A stretch of 64,000 nucleotides of DNA from contig JBCBCY010000004.1 in assembly GCA_038530285.1 (NCBI GenBank), positions 62,001 through 126,000 on the forward strand. Direction: 5' to 3'. The notes under the pieces are model-generated. The model worked only from the letters and a program-made list of their open reading frames with translations. It had not been told where the DNA came from and did no database searches. This DNA comes from JASJAR01 sp038530285 (GTDB lineage: Bacteria; Pseudomonadota; Alphaproteobacteria; Rhodobacterales; Rhodobacteraceae). Position numbers and translations under genes: made by a program. Shown here piece by piece: positions 18,372 to 26,768 of this stretch (the stretch's first letter is position 1; every line of letters starts with the position of its first letter).

Positions 18372-19409
18372 ATGAAGATCCTAGCAGCAGTCACGCTGAC
18401 GCTATTGGCCGCGATTGCCATCGCCCCGGCTCCGGCCGCGGCGCAAGAGGCGTGCAGCCTTTACCGCGTCAAACGTGGCGACACACTTCGCGAGATCACC
18501 CAGGCCGCTTATGGCAACGACAACTTTCGGGCCATTTACCGCGAAAACCGGGCCGAGATTGGCCGCAATCCAAACATCATCAGCATCGGCACCGTCCTGC
18601 GGTTGCCCTGCCTTGATGGCACATCGCCCCAAGAGGCCACCGCGCCCGAAGGCCCGGTGTCATTCAGCCTGGTGACGGCCAATGGCTATCTGCCTTACAC
18701 CGACGAAAGCCTGACAGGGCGCGGCATGCTGGTGCGGCTGGTGGAAACTGCGCTGCTGCGCGCGGCCCCTGAAAAACCCGCCGAAGTGATCTTCGTCAAC
18801 GATTGGGCCGCGCATCTCGACGCGCTGTTGCCCCGTCAGGCTTTTGACGCCAGCTTCCCCTGGACACGGCCGGGCTGTGAAACCCAAGGCATGCTGACAA
18901 GCCAGGAGCTTTATGCCTGCCAGAACTACGCCTATTCCAACCCGCTTTACGAAGTCGTCGAAGGCTACTTCGCCATGGCGGGATCAGGGTTTGAAGCCGT
19001 GCTGGACACTGCGGCGTTTCAGGGCACGCGCATTTGCCGGCCCGAAGGTTACCCCACAGGGCATCTCGAAGAAGCCGGGCTGATGCCGCCCAAGGTGACA
19101 CTGGTGTCACCGACCGGCGCGCATGCCTGCTTTAGCGCACTTGCCGCCGGTGAGGTCGACATCGTCGCCCTGGACACCCGCGCAGGTGAGCGCGTGAAAG
19201 ACGACCTCGGGCTTGGCTTTGACATCGTCGAGAACCCGCATCTGTTTACCATTCAACCGCTTCAGGTTGCCATGCACACCGGCAACCCGAATTCCGAGAC
19301 GTTGCTGGCGGACTTGAACGCCGGATTGGCGATCATGCTGGAAAGCGGGGAATGGGCATCAATCGTGAGTGAAGGGCTGCGGGAACATACCGCGGCACTG
19401 GTGAACTGA
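18372..19409 (+). CDS. Secreted LysM + family-3 solute-binding protein (copy 1)
   Basis: Exported protein of 345 residues: Sec signal (about 1-25), LysM domain at about 30-78 (YRVKRGDTLREITQAAYG), then a domain like the amino-acid-type periplasmic binding proteins (SBP_bac_3) from about 95 to the end. Cys28 and Cys80 bracket the LysM domain and probably form a disulphide. LysM binds peptidoglycan, so the binding domain should be tethered in the periplasm. No ABC permease is nearby, which makes a sensory rather than transport role likely. It follows the kinase by 123 bases, with a GAGGG ribosome site. Confidence 0.85.
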   Translation: MKILAAVTLTLLAAIAIAPAPAAAQEACSLYRVKRGDTLREITQAAYGNDNFRAIYRENRAEIGRNPNIISIGTVLRLPCLDGTSPQEATAPEGPVSFSLVTANGYLPYTDESLTGRGMLVRLVETALLRAAPEKPAEVIFVNDWAAHLDALLPRQAFDASFPWTRPGCETQGMLTSQELYACQNYAYSNPLYEVVEGYFAMAGSGFEAVLDTAAFQGTRICRPEGYPTGHLEEAGLMPPKVTLVSPTGAHACFSALAAGEVDIVALDTRAGERVKDDLGLGFDIVENPHLFTIQPLQVAMHTGNPNSETLLADLNAGLAIMLESGEWASIVSEGLREHTAALVN

Positions 19410-19504
19410 TGGAACGAGTACAGGCATTAGAGACCCAGCGGCGCGGAACCGGGACAACCCGGCCGGCCCAACCAACCCCAATCCTATCGAAAGTGAGTGG
19501 ACCT

Positions 19505-20602
19505 ATGAGCAAGAGACTTCTTATCACTACCGTCGCCGCCGCAGCCGCCGCCGTGACGTTCATCGCAACCCCCGACACGGCACAGGCCCAGAACGCCTGT
19601 GAGATCTACACCGTCAAGCAAGGCGACAGCCTCGGTTCGATCGCCCAATCGGCCTATGGCACGTTTGACTATCAGCAGATCTTCAACGCCAACCGGAACG
19701 CGATTGCCAACCCGAACGCCATTGAAGTCGGCATCACGCTGCAGCTTCCGTGTGAAGACGGCAGCCTGCCGGGCGGAGCTTCACCGACTGACATTATTGC
19801 CGCCGAAAGCGCACGCGCAGCAGCCAGCGCATCGGTTTCAAATTCCTTCGAGCCCCCCATCAAGATCCTGTCATCCAACGGCTGGGCGCCCTTTGTGGGC
19901 GAACAATTCGAAGGTGGCGGTATGCTTGTCCGCCTGGCCACAACCGCCCTCAACCGGGGTGGCAACAACCGCGACTACAACGTCAACTTCGTCGATGACT
20001 GGGGCGCGCACCTGACTACACTTCTGCCGCTTGGCGCCTTCGACGTATCGATCGCTTGGTACATCCCCAATTGCACCAAGATCGACCTTTTGTCGGATGC
20101 GATGAAAACCCGCTGTAACGAGCTTGATGGCTCTTTGCCGATCTATGAAACCGTGGTTGGCTTTTTCACCATGCCCGGCAATCAGTATGACGGCGTGCGC
20201 ACCTATGGCGACTTCGCGGGCGCGCGGATCTGCCGCCCCGAAGGCTGGTTTACATTTGACCTTGAAGAACAGGGCCTGATCGAACCGGTTGTGTCCATGG
20301 TTGTTCCAAAGTCGGTCAACGATTGCTTTGAAATGATGAAAAACGGCGAAGTGGACGTTGTCCCGCTGGAAATCGAAAGTGTGGCTGCGGCAACCCGCGA
20401 GTTGGGCATGGAAAATGAGATATCTCAAAACCCCTACCTGACGAACCTGCTTGAGCTGAAATTTGTCACTCACAAGACAAATCCCCGTGGCCGGGTCTAC
20501 ATCGCGATGCTGAACCGTGGCCTGACCGAAATGCGGGACTCAGGTGAATGGTACGCGATCATCTCGGACGCATTGGCGGAATTCAACGCCGTTACCAACT
20601 AA
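19505..20602 (+). CDS. Secreted LysM + family-3 solute-binding protein (copy 2)
   Basis: Paralogue of the preceding gene with the same order: Sec signal (1-29, ending AQAQ), LysM (YTVKQGDSLGSIAQSAYG) bracketed by Cys32 and Cys83, then a binding domain to residue 365. The two share GGMLVRL/GRGMLVRL, ICRPEG and several Cys positions, so they arose by duplication. The ATG at 19505 is chosen because the signal peptide begins there; the open frame extends 32 codons upstream without signal character. A terminator follows at 20624, closing the kinase-LysM-LysM unit. Confidence 0.85.
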   Translation: MSKRLLITTVAAAAAAVTFIATPDTAQAQNACEIYTVKQGDSLGSIAQSAYGTFDYQQIFNANRNAIANPNAIEVGITLQLPCEDGSLPGGASPTDIIAAESARAAASASVSNSFEPPIKILSSNGWAPFVGEQFEGGGMLVRLATTALNRGGNNRDYNVNFVDDWGAHLTTLLPLGAFDVSIAWYIPNCTKIDLLSDAMKTRCNELDGSLPIYETVVGFFTMPGNQYDGVRTYGDFAGARICRPEGWFTFDLEEQGLIEPVVSMVVPKSVNDCFEMMKNGEVDVVPLEIESVAAATRELGMENEISQNPYLTNLLELKFVTHKTNPRGRVYIAMLNRGLTEMRDSGEWYAIISDALAEFNAVTN

Positions 20603-20623
20603 GCCAGGCTTACGTCTGCTTCG

Positions 20624-20652
20624 AAGGCCCGCTGGAAACGGCGGGCCTTTTT
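20624..20652 (+). terminator. Intrinsic terminator after the LysM pair
   Basis: Perfect 9-bp stem AAGGCCCGC / GCGGGCCTT with an 8-base loop and a T5 run, 22 bases past the stop. Confidence 0.88.
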
Positions 20653-20706
20653 GCGTGACCCCAGCCGGGTTCTGCACGCCGACGCGTTTTGACGCCACGT
20701 CACTAT

Positions 20707-20750
20707 TGAACAACGTTCACAAACATCCATCTATCTGTGAACAGTGTTCA
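20707..20750. promoter_or_regulatory. Twin TGAAC-N3-GTTCA palindromes
   Basis: Two 13-bp palindromes, TGAACAACGTTCA at 20707-20719 and TGAACAGTGTTCA at 20738-20750, have centres 31 bp apart on the same helix face. They lie directly before the membrane-protein gene. The form is typical of TetR-family operators; no TetR gene is adjacent, so the regulator is unknown. Confidence 0.6.
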
Positions 20751-20771
20751 TAAATGACCGGAAGCAAGACA

Positions 20772-21356
20772 ATGCGCGTAACCTTTCACAAACCGATGTT
20801 CATCGCTCTGCTTGTGGGCCTTCTCTCGGGGGTCGTCTCAAGCGGTCTGCTTCAGGGCCTGTTCTTTTCGGAACTTGACCTTGGCGGGGAACGCTTCGGC
20901 ATCCAGACCTTTTTGACCCTTTCGGCCGGTGCAGCCTTCGCAGTCATCGGCACCGCCTTCCTGAGATGGCGGTATCAGCTTGTGACACCGGCCGTGATCC
21001 TTTGCGTTGGGGCCTCGATCATGGGCATGTTTCTGGCCACCGAAGCCGCGTTCTGGACCGTTATCATCACCGACGGGCCGAACAACGCGTCCGTGCTGCC
21101 GGCTTATATCGTGGGCAGTCTTGTGGGCGCGACGATCCTGTCAGGCGCGGCGGCCTGGGCCACCCGCACCGGGCGGGCCAAACGCATCATCGGGCATGGT
21201 GTGCTGTGGCCGACGTTGTGGGCAGCCGCGGTTGGGGCCTACATCACGATGGATCCCAACCGGGATATGGTCGCATGGCCCAACGACATGCTGTTGTTTT
21301 GCGGCTGGCAGGCGGCGTGTCTGGGCGCGCTGACCCAGGCCATGCGCGCGCGCTAG
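20772..21356 (+). CDS. Six-helix membrane protein of unknown function
   Basis: Integral membrane protein of 194 residues with about six hydrophobic segments and short loops. I recognise no catalytic motif or transporter signature. The ATG at 20772 is preferred because GGAAG lies eight bases before it; an ATG at 20754 would place the start almost inside the second palindrome. The twin palindromes upstream suggest tight repression. The last four bases overlap the end of the convergent kdgK gene. Confidence 0.7.
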   Translation: MRVTFHKPMFIALLVGLLSGVVSSGLLQGLFFSELDLGGERFGIQTFLTLSAGAAFAVIGTAFLRWRYQLVTPAVILCVGASIMGMFLATEAAFWTVIITDGPNNASVLPAYIVGSLVGATILSGAAAWATRTGRAKRIIGHGVLWPTLWAAAVGAYITMDPNRDMVAWPNDMLLFCGWQAACLGALTQAMRAR

Positions 21357-22261
21357 GTCGGGGGGGTTGGATCGATGGGCGCTAGTGCACCGCGCGCCTG
21401 CACAACAGCCCGCGACACCGCGCAGGCGTATGCGATGCCATTGGCCAATGTATCCCCCGCGGCGTGGCGTGCAAAAATCCCGGCATTGAAGCTGTCACCG
21501 GCGGCCGTGCTGTCAATGAGCTTTGCCACCGGGGTCACAGCCACCTCGCCGCGCCCTGCCCCTTCGGCATAATGGACCGGGGCTTGCCCGTTCTTGACGA
21601 CAACCGTGATCGCGCCGGCACCCTGATAGCGCCGGGCCGTGTCGCCCGGGGTGGCGTCGTTAAACCAGGCGGCTTCATCTTCGAACGACGGCAAGACAAT
21701 GTCACTGACGCGCGCCCCGTCCATGATCGCTTGGGTCATTTCCGCATCCGACGTCCACAGCTGCGGGCGTAGATTTGGATCAAAGGCAATGGTCTTGCCG
21801 GCCGCGCGTGCCTCCGCCAACGCGTTGAGCAGGGTCGCGCGGGTCTGGGGCATCAACACCGCCAGAGTGATACCCGAAAAGTAAATGAGATCTGACGCCG
21901 CCATCGCCGCGTCGAGGGCGTCTGGATCATCCGCAAGCGTCTTGGCGGCCGATTGGCTGCGCCAATAAGCAAAGCTGCGTTCCCCCTCGTCCAGCGAGAT
22001 AAGGTACAACCCAAGGGTCCGATCCGGCGACACCTGAACAAAGCGATCATCGATCCGGCTGTCGCGCATGAACGCCCGCATTTTCTGTGAAATCGCATCA
22101 TCCCCCACCGCCGTGAAGTATGACACCTGAACCTGGGGCGCGCATCGCGCCAGATACCATGCCGTGTTGAACGTATCACCCGCAAACCCAAGCCGGTACT
22201 CACCGGGTCTTTCTGTCGGGGCCATCTCGGCCATGCATTCGCCAATTGCCAGCACGCGCAT
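21353..22261 (-). CDS. kdgK: 2-dehydro-3-deoxygluconate kinase
   Basis: PfkB-family sugar kinase of 302 residues that phosphorylates 2-keto-3-deoxygluconate (KDG) to KDPG. The C-terminal PfkB signature DSTAAGDSFNAGIF carries the catalytic Asp; the N terminus ECMAEM and FAGDTFNTAWYLAR are typical of KdgK rather than fructokinase. It is the last gene of the minus-strand alginate operon and gives the committed step into the Entner-Doudoroff route. No KDPG aldolase gene is in the window, so that step must be encoded elsewhere. Confidence 0.9.
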   Translation of the reverse strand: MRVLAIGECMAEMAPTERPGEYRLGFAGDTFNTAWYLARCAPQVQVSYFTAVGDDAISQKMRAFMRDSRIDDRFVQVSPDRTLGLYLISLDEGERSFAYWRSQSAAKTLADDPDALDAAMAASDLIYFSGITLAVLMPQTRATLLNALAEARAAGKTIAFDPNLRPQLWTSDAEMTQAIMDGARVSDIVLPSFEDEAAWFNDATPGDTARRYQGAGAITVVVKNGQAPVHYAEGAGRGEVAVTPVAKLIDSTAAGDSFNAGIFARHAAGDTLANGIAYACAVSRAVVQARGALAPIDPTPPT

Positions 22262-22307
22262 CGGTACGGCGCTCCTCCGTGTGGTGGTCGAAAACCGCTT
22301 GGGTCGC

Positions 22308-23051
22308 TTAGGAAAAGAGCATGCCGCCGTTCAGGTCGATGTTCGCGCCCGTCATGAAAGCGCTGTCATCACAGGCCAGAAACAGCACCAGGTTGGCTGC
22401 ATCATCCACATGTCCCTGCCGCTTGAGGGGGGCGTTCGCTTCGAACCCGCGACGGCCCGCATCGGGCGTGTGGATGTTGTGAAAATCAGTGTCGATCATG
22501 CCCGGACACAGCGCGTTGACCCGAATGTCGGGGCCAAGCTCTTTGGCCAGCCCCCGCGTCATGGTCATCACGGCCCCTTTGGACGTTGCATAAGCCACCG
22601 CGCCGGGGCCGCCCCCGTCCCGACCGGCCTGGCTGGCAAGGTTCACGATTGCACCGCGTTTCATATTCGCCAGGCAGGCCTTGGTCATCATGAAAGTTGA
22701 CGTGACATTCAACGTCATGACGGCCTCCCAATGGGACAGTTCCATCTCGGCAATCGTTTTGCGCGCGATCAGCCCGCCTGCATTGTTGACCAAAACATCG
22801 ACGCCACCAAAGGCCGCCACCGTGGCGCCCACCAGCGCATCCACGCCGGCCTGCGTGTTCAAATCCGCCTGCACGGCAATCACCTTGCCCCCTGCGGCTT
22901 CGATCTGTTCGCAAACCGCATCCGCCCCTTTTGAGCTTTCAAAATAGCTGATCGCGACATTTGCCCCTTCCGAAGCCAGCTGTCTGGCCACAGCGGCACC
23001 GATATCGCGTCCGCCACCGGTGATGATTGCGGTTTTGCCTTCAAATCTCAT
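22308..23051 (-). CDS. SDR-family oxidoreductase, likely DEH reductase
   Basis: Classical short-chain dehydrogenase of 247 residues: cofactor motif TGGGRDIG (11-18), NNAG (89-92), catalytic Ser140, Tyr154 and Lys158. The ATG at 23051 has an AAGGA site seven bases before it; the longer open frame upstream lacks one. In alginate pathways such as Sphingomonas A1, an SDR reduces 4-deoxy-L-erythro-5-hexoseulose uronate (DEH) to KDG, and its position between lyase and KDG kinase fits this. The HIBADH-type gene next to it is an alternative for the same step. Confidence 0.85.
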   Translation of the reverse strand: MRFEGKTAIITGGGRDIGAAVARQLASEGANVAISYFESSKGADAVCEQIEAAGGKVIAVQADLNTQAGVDALVGATVAAFGGVDVLVNNAGGLIARKTIAEMELSHWEAVMTLNVTSTFMMTKACLANMKRGAIVNLASQAGRDGGGPGAVAYATSKGAVMTMTRGLAKELGPDIRVNALCPGMIDTDFHNIHTPDAGRRGFEANAPLKRQGHVDDAANLVLFLACDDSAFMTGANIDLNGGMLFS

Positions 23052-23094
23052 ACGCCTGTCCTTGTTTGCGTTCAAAACCTGCGATCCGGGGCGC

Positions 23095-23979
23095 CTATGC
23101 GCGCGCCAGATCCAGAAAGTAGTCGAGAATTTCGGGCACATTGCCCTCGCCCATGCCCGCATCCACCGCCGCTTGCAGATTGCTTGACGTGCCTTCGGCA
23201 ACCGCAGACCGCGTGCCGATGTCCGCCGCCATCTTCAGAAAATACCCCAGGTCCTTGTTGGCATTGTTGATCGAAAAGCCCAGGTCGCTGACCCCGTCGA
23301 CCGCATAGTTCTTGCAAAACCCCATGAACGGTGAATTCGACGGGCCCGCTGACATGATGTCGTAAAGCTGGGCGCGATCGACCCCGGCACGGTCGGCCAT
23401 GGCAAAGGCCTGGCTCATCGCGGTCACGATCGTCATGCCCATGAAGTTATTGATCAGTTTGGTGACGTGACCTGCCCCCAATGCCCCCAGATAAAAGACA
23501 TTCTCGCCCTGCTGGTCGAGCACCGGTTTGACCTTATCAAACACCGCCTTATCACCCGCAGCCATGATGTTGAGCATTCCGTCCTTGGCATGAGCCGGTG
23601 TGCGCCCCAAAGGTGCGTCGATCATGTCGGCCCCCTTGGCGGCAAGGTCAGCGCCGATCTTGCGCGTCGACTCCGGGATAGAGGTGCCGAAATCGATCAG
23701 CACCGCCCCCGGTTTGATCCCCGCCAGAAGACCGTCTTCGCCGTAGACAAGGCTTTCCACCACATCTGATGTCGTCACGCACAGCATGATGATATCGCTC
23801 GCGGCCGCCAAGTCCTTGGGCGTGGCGGCTTCGCGCGCATGGCCCCGGGCCAGCACCGCATCCACCACGGTGCGCTTGCGGCCCATCACAACCATCTCGA
23901 ACCCGCGTGCCTGCAGGTTTTCCACCATGTTGCCGCCCATAAGGCCAAGACCAATGAAACCGATGACGGGTTTGCTCAT
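23095..23979 (-). CDS. 3-hydroxyisobutyrate dehydrogenase-family reductase
   Basis: Beta-hydroxyacid dehydrogenase of 294 residues: N-terminal NAD(P) motif GLGLMGGNM (10-18), substrate segment around DAPLGRTPAHAKDG, and catalytic Lys174 with Asn178 in GHVTKLINNFM. Relatives act on tartronate semialdehyde or 3-hydroxyisobutyrate, and some marine bacteria use members of this family as DEH reductases. Location inside the alginate operon supports the last role. The ATG at 23979 is taken as start because the Rossmann fold begins there. Confidence 0.85.
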   Translation of the reverse strand: MSKPVIGFIGLGLMGGNMVENLQARGFEMVVMGRKRTVVDAVLARGHAREAATPKDLAAASDIIMLCVTTSDVVESLVYGEDGLLAGIKPGAVLIDFGTSIPESTRKIGADLAAKGADMIDAPLGRTPAHAKDGMLNIMAAGDKAVFDKVKPVLDQQGENVFYLGALGAGHVTKLINNFMGMTIVTAMSQAFAMADRAGVDRAQLYDIMSAGPSNSPFMGFCKNYAVDGVSDLGFSINNANKDLGYFLKMAADIGTRSAVAEGTSSNLQAAVDAGMGEGNVPEILDYFLDLARA

Positions 23980-24013
23980 AGGGTATGCTCCGTTTTTGTG
24001 TGGGCCGCGCGCA

Positions 24014-24346
24014 TCACAGAAAATCCTCGCGGTGCGGCGTGAAGACATCCAGAAGCATGCCGGCTTCAAGGCAGGTCGCGCCGTGTTCGATGTTGGGTTG
24101 TTTGTAAAGCGAGTCCCCGGCCGCGACGATGTAGGTTTCGTCGCCCACGGTGAATTCAAACTTGCCAGACATCACATAGGTGATCTGTTCGTGGACATGG
24201 TGGTGCAGCGGCGCTGTGGTGCCCGCTTCAAAATGCACTTCCACCACCATGACATTGTCATTGTGCGCCCCGACCCGTCGGCTCAGCCCGTCGGCCACGC
24301 GTTCAAGTTCGCCATCCGCTCGGGGAAACAGGTTCTGGGTTGTCAT
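24014..24346 (-). CDS. kdgF: Cupin protein KdgF-like
   Basis: Single cupin domain of 110 residues. Metal ligands are likely His48, His50, Gln54 and His88 (LHHHVHEQITYV and NIEHG), the pattern of KdgF, which speeds conversion of the unsaturated monouronate to the linear keto form DEH. It stands directly after the alginate lyase gene and before the reductases, which is where this step belongs. The ATG at 24346 has GGAG eight bases before it; a GTG three codons earlier is too close to that site. Confidence 0.85.
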   Translation of the reverse strand: MTTQNLFPRADGELERVADGLSRRVGAHNDNVMVVEVHFEAGTTAPLHHHVHEQITYVMSGKFEFTVGDETYIVAAGDSLYKQPNIEHGATCLEAGMLLDVFTPHREDFL

Positions 24347-24371
24347 GCGCCGCACTCCGCTGTGTTGGGGC

Positions 24372-26693
24372 TTAGGTATTGGCCAGCTTTTTTATCACGA
24401 CCTTGAACGTCTGCTCGTCTTGGTCGGTGAAATAGAGGTCCGCGTCATAGCCTTGATCGTCCATGAAGTTGAAAATCCGTTTCGGCGCATCCAGCCGGTA
24501 AGGCACCAGTAAGGTCGCCATCCGGTGCCGCGTGGCGGCCGGGTAAGACGCCGTCAGACAGGTGCTGACATGCAGGCCCGCATAATCGGCCGGATCAACG
24601 TCCGTGTACTCGGTCTTCTGCGTGATTTCAGGCTTGCCGCCTTCAGACCACACGACCTGCCCGTAAAACCCCGCCCGCGTCTGGGTGTTTCTGAACGACG
24701 TCTTGCCCAACTCGTAAGGCTCATTGGCATGCAAAAGCCATTCGAGGGTGACGGGTGTCTCAGCATCGACCTTGTCCACAATGACAAAGTAGGAATTCCG
24801 CACGAAGTATATCTCGCGTTCGGCAAGGGTCACTTCGGGGGTCAGGCTTTGGTAGGCCGCCGTCGCGTCCCCGCAGATATAGATGTGATCGTCACGCTCT
24901 TGTGCCGTCACGATCCGGCCCGATGCGGCCAGCGCCTTGGCCTTGTCGGTCTCGGCATATTGACCGTTGCCGTTGATCAAGATCGCATTCTTCGACCGGG
25001 TCTGGCGGCGCCATTGCCGATGCATGGACGAATTGAAAGCCACGTAATGCCCCGACTGGATCGCCATATCCTCGCCGTAGGCGGCCATGCAAAAGGCGTT
25101 CTGGTCGCCGTGACTGTGGCTGACCGACCCATAGGGCGAGGATTTGAACACGAACTGGATATGCTCATCGGGGTCGGCCATCGCATGTTGGATCGCAGCC
25201 CAGCCCACCCCTTTGAAGTGGCGCAATCCGCCGGGCGGATCAGTGGCCGCAACCGCGGGCCAGTCGGTGCGAAAGGCCAGTTCGTCAAACCGGGTGTCCC
25301 ACCAGCCCCAGTTGTAAAAATCGCCTTCGGTTCCGGGGTTTAGCCGGTGATTTTCATCACAATACCACTGATAGGCCCCGTTTCCGGTCACCCCGCCAAA
25401 CTGGCGCAGGTTCATGCCGATCTTGATGCACGTCAGGTTCCCCATCGTGGAATCATCGCCAAACGTGGCCCGGCGGGTGTTGGGCGCTTTGGTGAACAGG
25501 GGAAAGTCGCCGGTGTTTCGAAAAAACGGACGCTCATAGACGTTCAGCCCGGTATAGGATTTCAGCCAGTTGGCCGCATCCAACAGGTAGGAAATCCCGG
25601 TCATCCAGTAATGCGGGCCCTCGGCCCAGCCGCCGTCTGCGTCGCCCCAGGGCGAATAGACGGTGTAAAGAAACTCGATCCCGTAGTTCAGCCATTGGCG
25701 CGCCTGGCCCGTCTCGTCATCGTCCAACAGCGCGATAGAGGCCGGGATGATGCACGACGACACCGACCGCACGGCGTGGCTGTCATAGGGGAACAGATGG
25801 ATCTTGGCGTTCTCGATTGCATGTTCGGCGATGTCGCGGGTGCGCTCATGCAAGGCCGTGCGCACCGTGGCGCGTTCGGCCGCACTTAGATCATCGTAAA
25901 GCCAGTCATACCCCCAGGCGAGCGCATTGCAGACCCGGTAGGCCCATTCGTCGGTGTACGCGCGCGAGGTCACGCCCATCGGGTCCCAGCTTGCCGCTTC
26001 GAGCAACCATTCCTTGGCCCGGGCCGTCATTTCGGCGTTACCGGTGACCTTGCCGCCAATCGCCAGATGGCGGATCGCGTACCAAAGTTCCTGCAGGTCG
26101 ATATAGGTCTGACGCCAGATCGGGGCCACGCGCTGATGACCCGGGTAACCTTCGGGCTCGCGCATCACTTCGCGGTCCATCCAGGGCAAAACGGCGTCGG
26201 CGTAGAATGTCGACCAGGTGCAATGATCGGGGTCGGCTGCGACAGCGGCTTTGAAGTCTGCCAGCCGATCCGACGTCATCCAAAGGCGCGGGTGATCCTT
26301 GGAAACCTTCGCCAGCCGCGCGTCTGGCAAGGGCAGCGGCGTTTCCGGCAGCCCAGCGCCCAGGGTGAAGCTGCGCGGCGTGCTCCACGCGCTTGCGGGC
26401 CGGCCCCGCTCGGCGTCCCATGTGGCGTAGGTCCAGTGATAGGCGCCCGGTGCCAAGGGCGCATCGGGCGTGAAAAAGTTGTAAGCGATGTTTTCAAAGA
26501 CCTGCGTCTTGGCCTTGGGAAACTTCGGATCGGTTGAAAGGCGCAAGATATAGGCCGCGTCATCCTCGATGACGGGAAGCCAGGTGAAACGTGGCGGATT
26601 TTCAACGATCTGCGTGTCAGCGACCGGACCATACTGAATGGTCATTCGTCCCGCTTTGGGTTCGTCTAGCTTGGGAAGCGCATCTGCCAGCAT
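24372..26693 (-). CDS. PL15-type exolytic oligo-alginate lyase
   Basis: Enzyme of 773 residues that matches the layout of Agrobacterium Atu3025 (PL15): an N-terminal beta domain, a helical barrel in the middle (about 150-450) and a C-terminal heparinase II/III-like beta sheet. Candidate catalytic residues are His306 in YDSHAVRS and Tyr362 in GPHYW. There is no signal peptide, so it works in the cytoplasm on imported oligomers, releasing unsaturated monouronate. That matches the neighbouring AlgQ-type importer. A hairpin overlaps the ribosome site region (see 26702-26754). Confidence 0.9.
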   Translation of the reverse strand: MLADALPKLDEPKAGRMTIQYGPVADTQIVENPPRFTWLPVIEDDAAYILRLSTDPKFPKAKTQVFENIAYNFFTPDAPLAPGAYHWTYATWDAERGRPASAWSTPRSFTLGAGLPETPLPLPDARLAKVSKDHPRLWMTSDRLADFKAAVAADPDHCTWSTFYADAVLPWMDREVMREPEGYPGHQRVAPIWRQTYIDLQELWYAIRHLAIGGKVTGNAEMTARAKEWLLEAASWDPMGVTSRAYTDEWAYRVCNALAWGYDWLYDDLSAAERATVRTALHERTRDIAEHAIENAKIHLFPYDSHAVRSVSSCIIPASIALLDDDETGQARQWLNYGIEFLYTVYSPWGDADGGWAEGPHYWMTGISYLLDAANWLKSYTGLNVYERPFFRNTGDFPLFTKAPNTRRATFGDDSTMGNLTCIKIGMNLRQFGGVTGNGAYQWYCDENHRLNPGTEGDFYNWGWWDTRFDELAFRTDWPAVAATDPPGGLRHFKGVGWAAIQHAMADPDEHIQFVFKSSPYGSVSHSHGDQNAFCMAAYGEDMAIQSGHYVAFNSSMHRQWRRQTRSKNAILINGNGQYAETDKAKALAASGRIVTAQERDDHIYICGDATAAYQSLTPEVTLAEREIYFVRNSYFVIVDKVDAETPVTLEWLLHANEPYELGKTSFRNTQTRAGFYGQVVWSEGGKPEITQKTEYTDVDPADYAGLHVSTCLTASYPAATRHRMATLLVPYRLDAPKRIFNFMDDQGYDADLYFTDQDEQTFKVVIKKLANT

Positions 26694-26701
26694 GGGTCAC
26701 T

Positions 26702-26754
26702 CAACTCCGCTGAGTTGTGAATAAAGTGCCGGGGGCAACCCGAAGGCCGCCCCC
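26702..26754 (-). promoter_or_regulatory. Two intercistronic hairpins between algQ-like and lyase genes
   Basis: On the minus strand a G/C-rich hairpin (GGGGGC...GCCCCC, 26731-26754) follows the binding-protein stop, without a T-run, so it probably stabilises the upstream mRNA. A second stem (CAACTC-AGCG-GAGTTG, 26702-26717) holds the GGAG that would be the ribosome site of the lyase, which may lower lyase translation relative to the binding protein. Confidence 0.5.
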
Positions 26755-26768
26755 AACCATCAGGTTGT

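Noticed and set aside
23980..24159. N-terminal extension of the HIBADH-family reductase by 60 codons
   Set aside because: The extension overlaps the kdgF coding region and lacks family similarity; the Rossmann motif starts right after the ATG at 23979.
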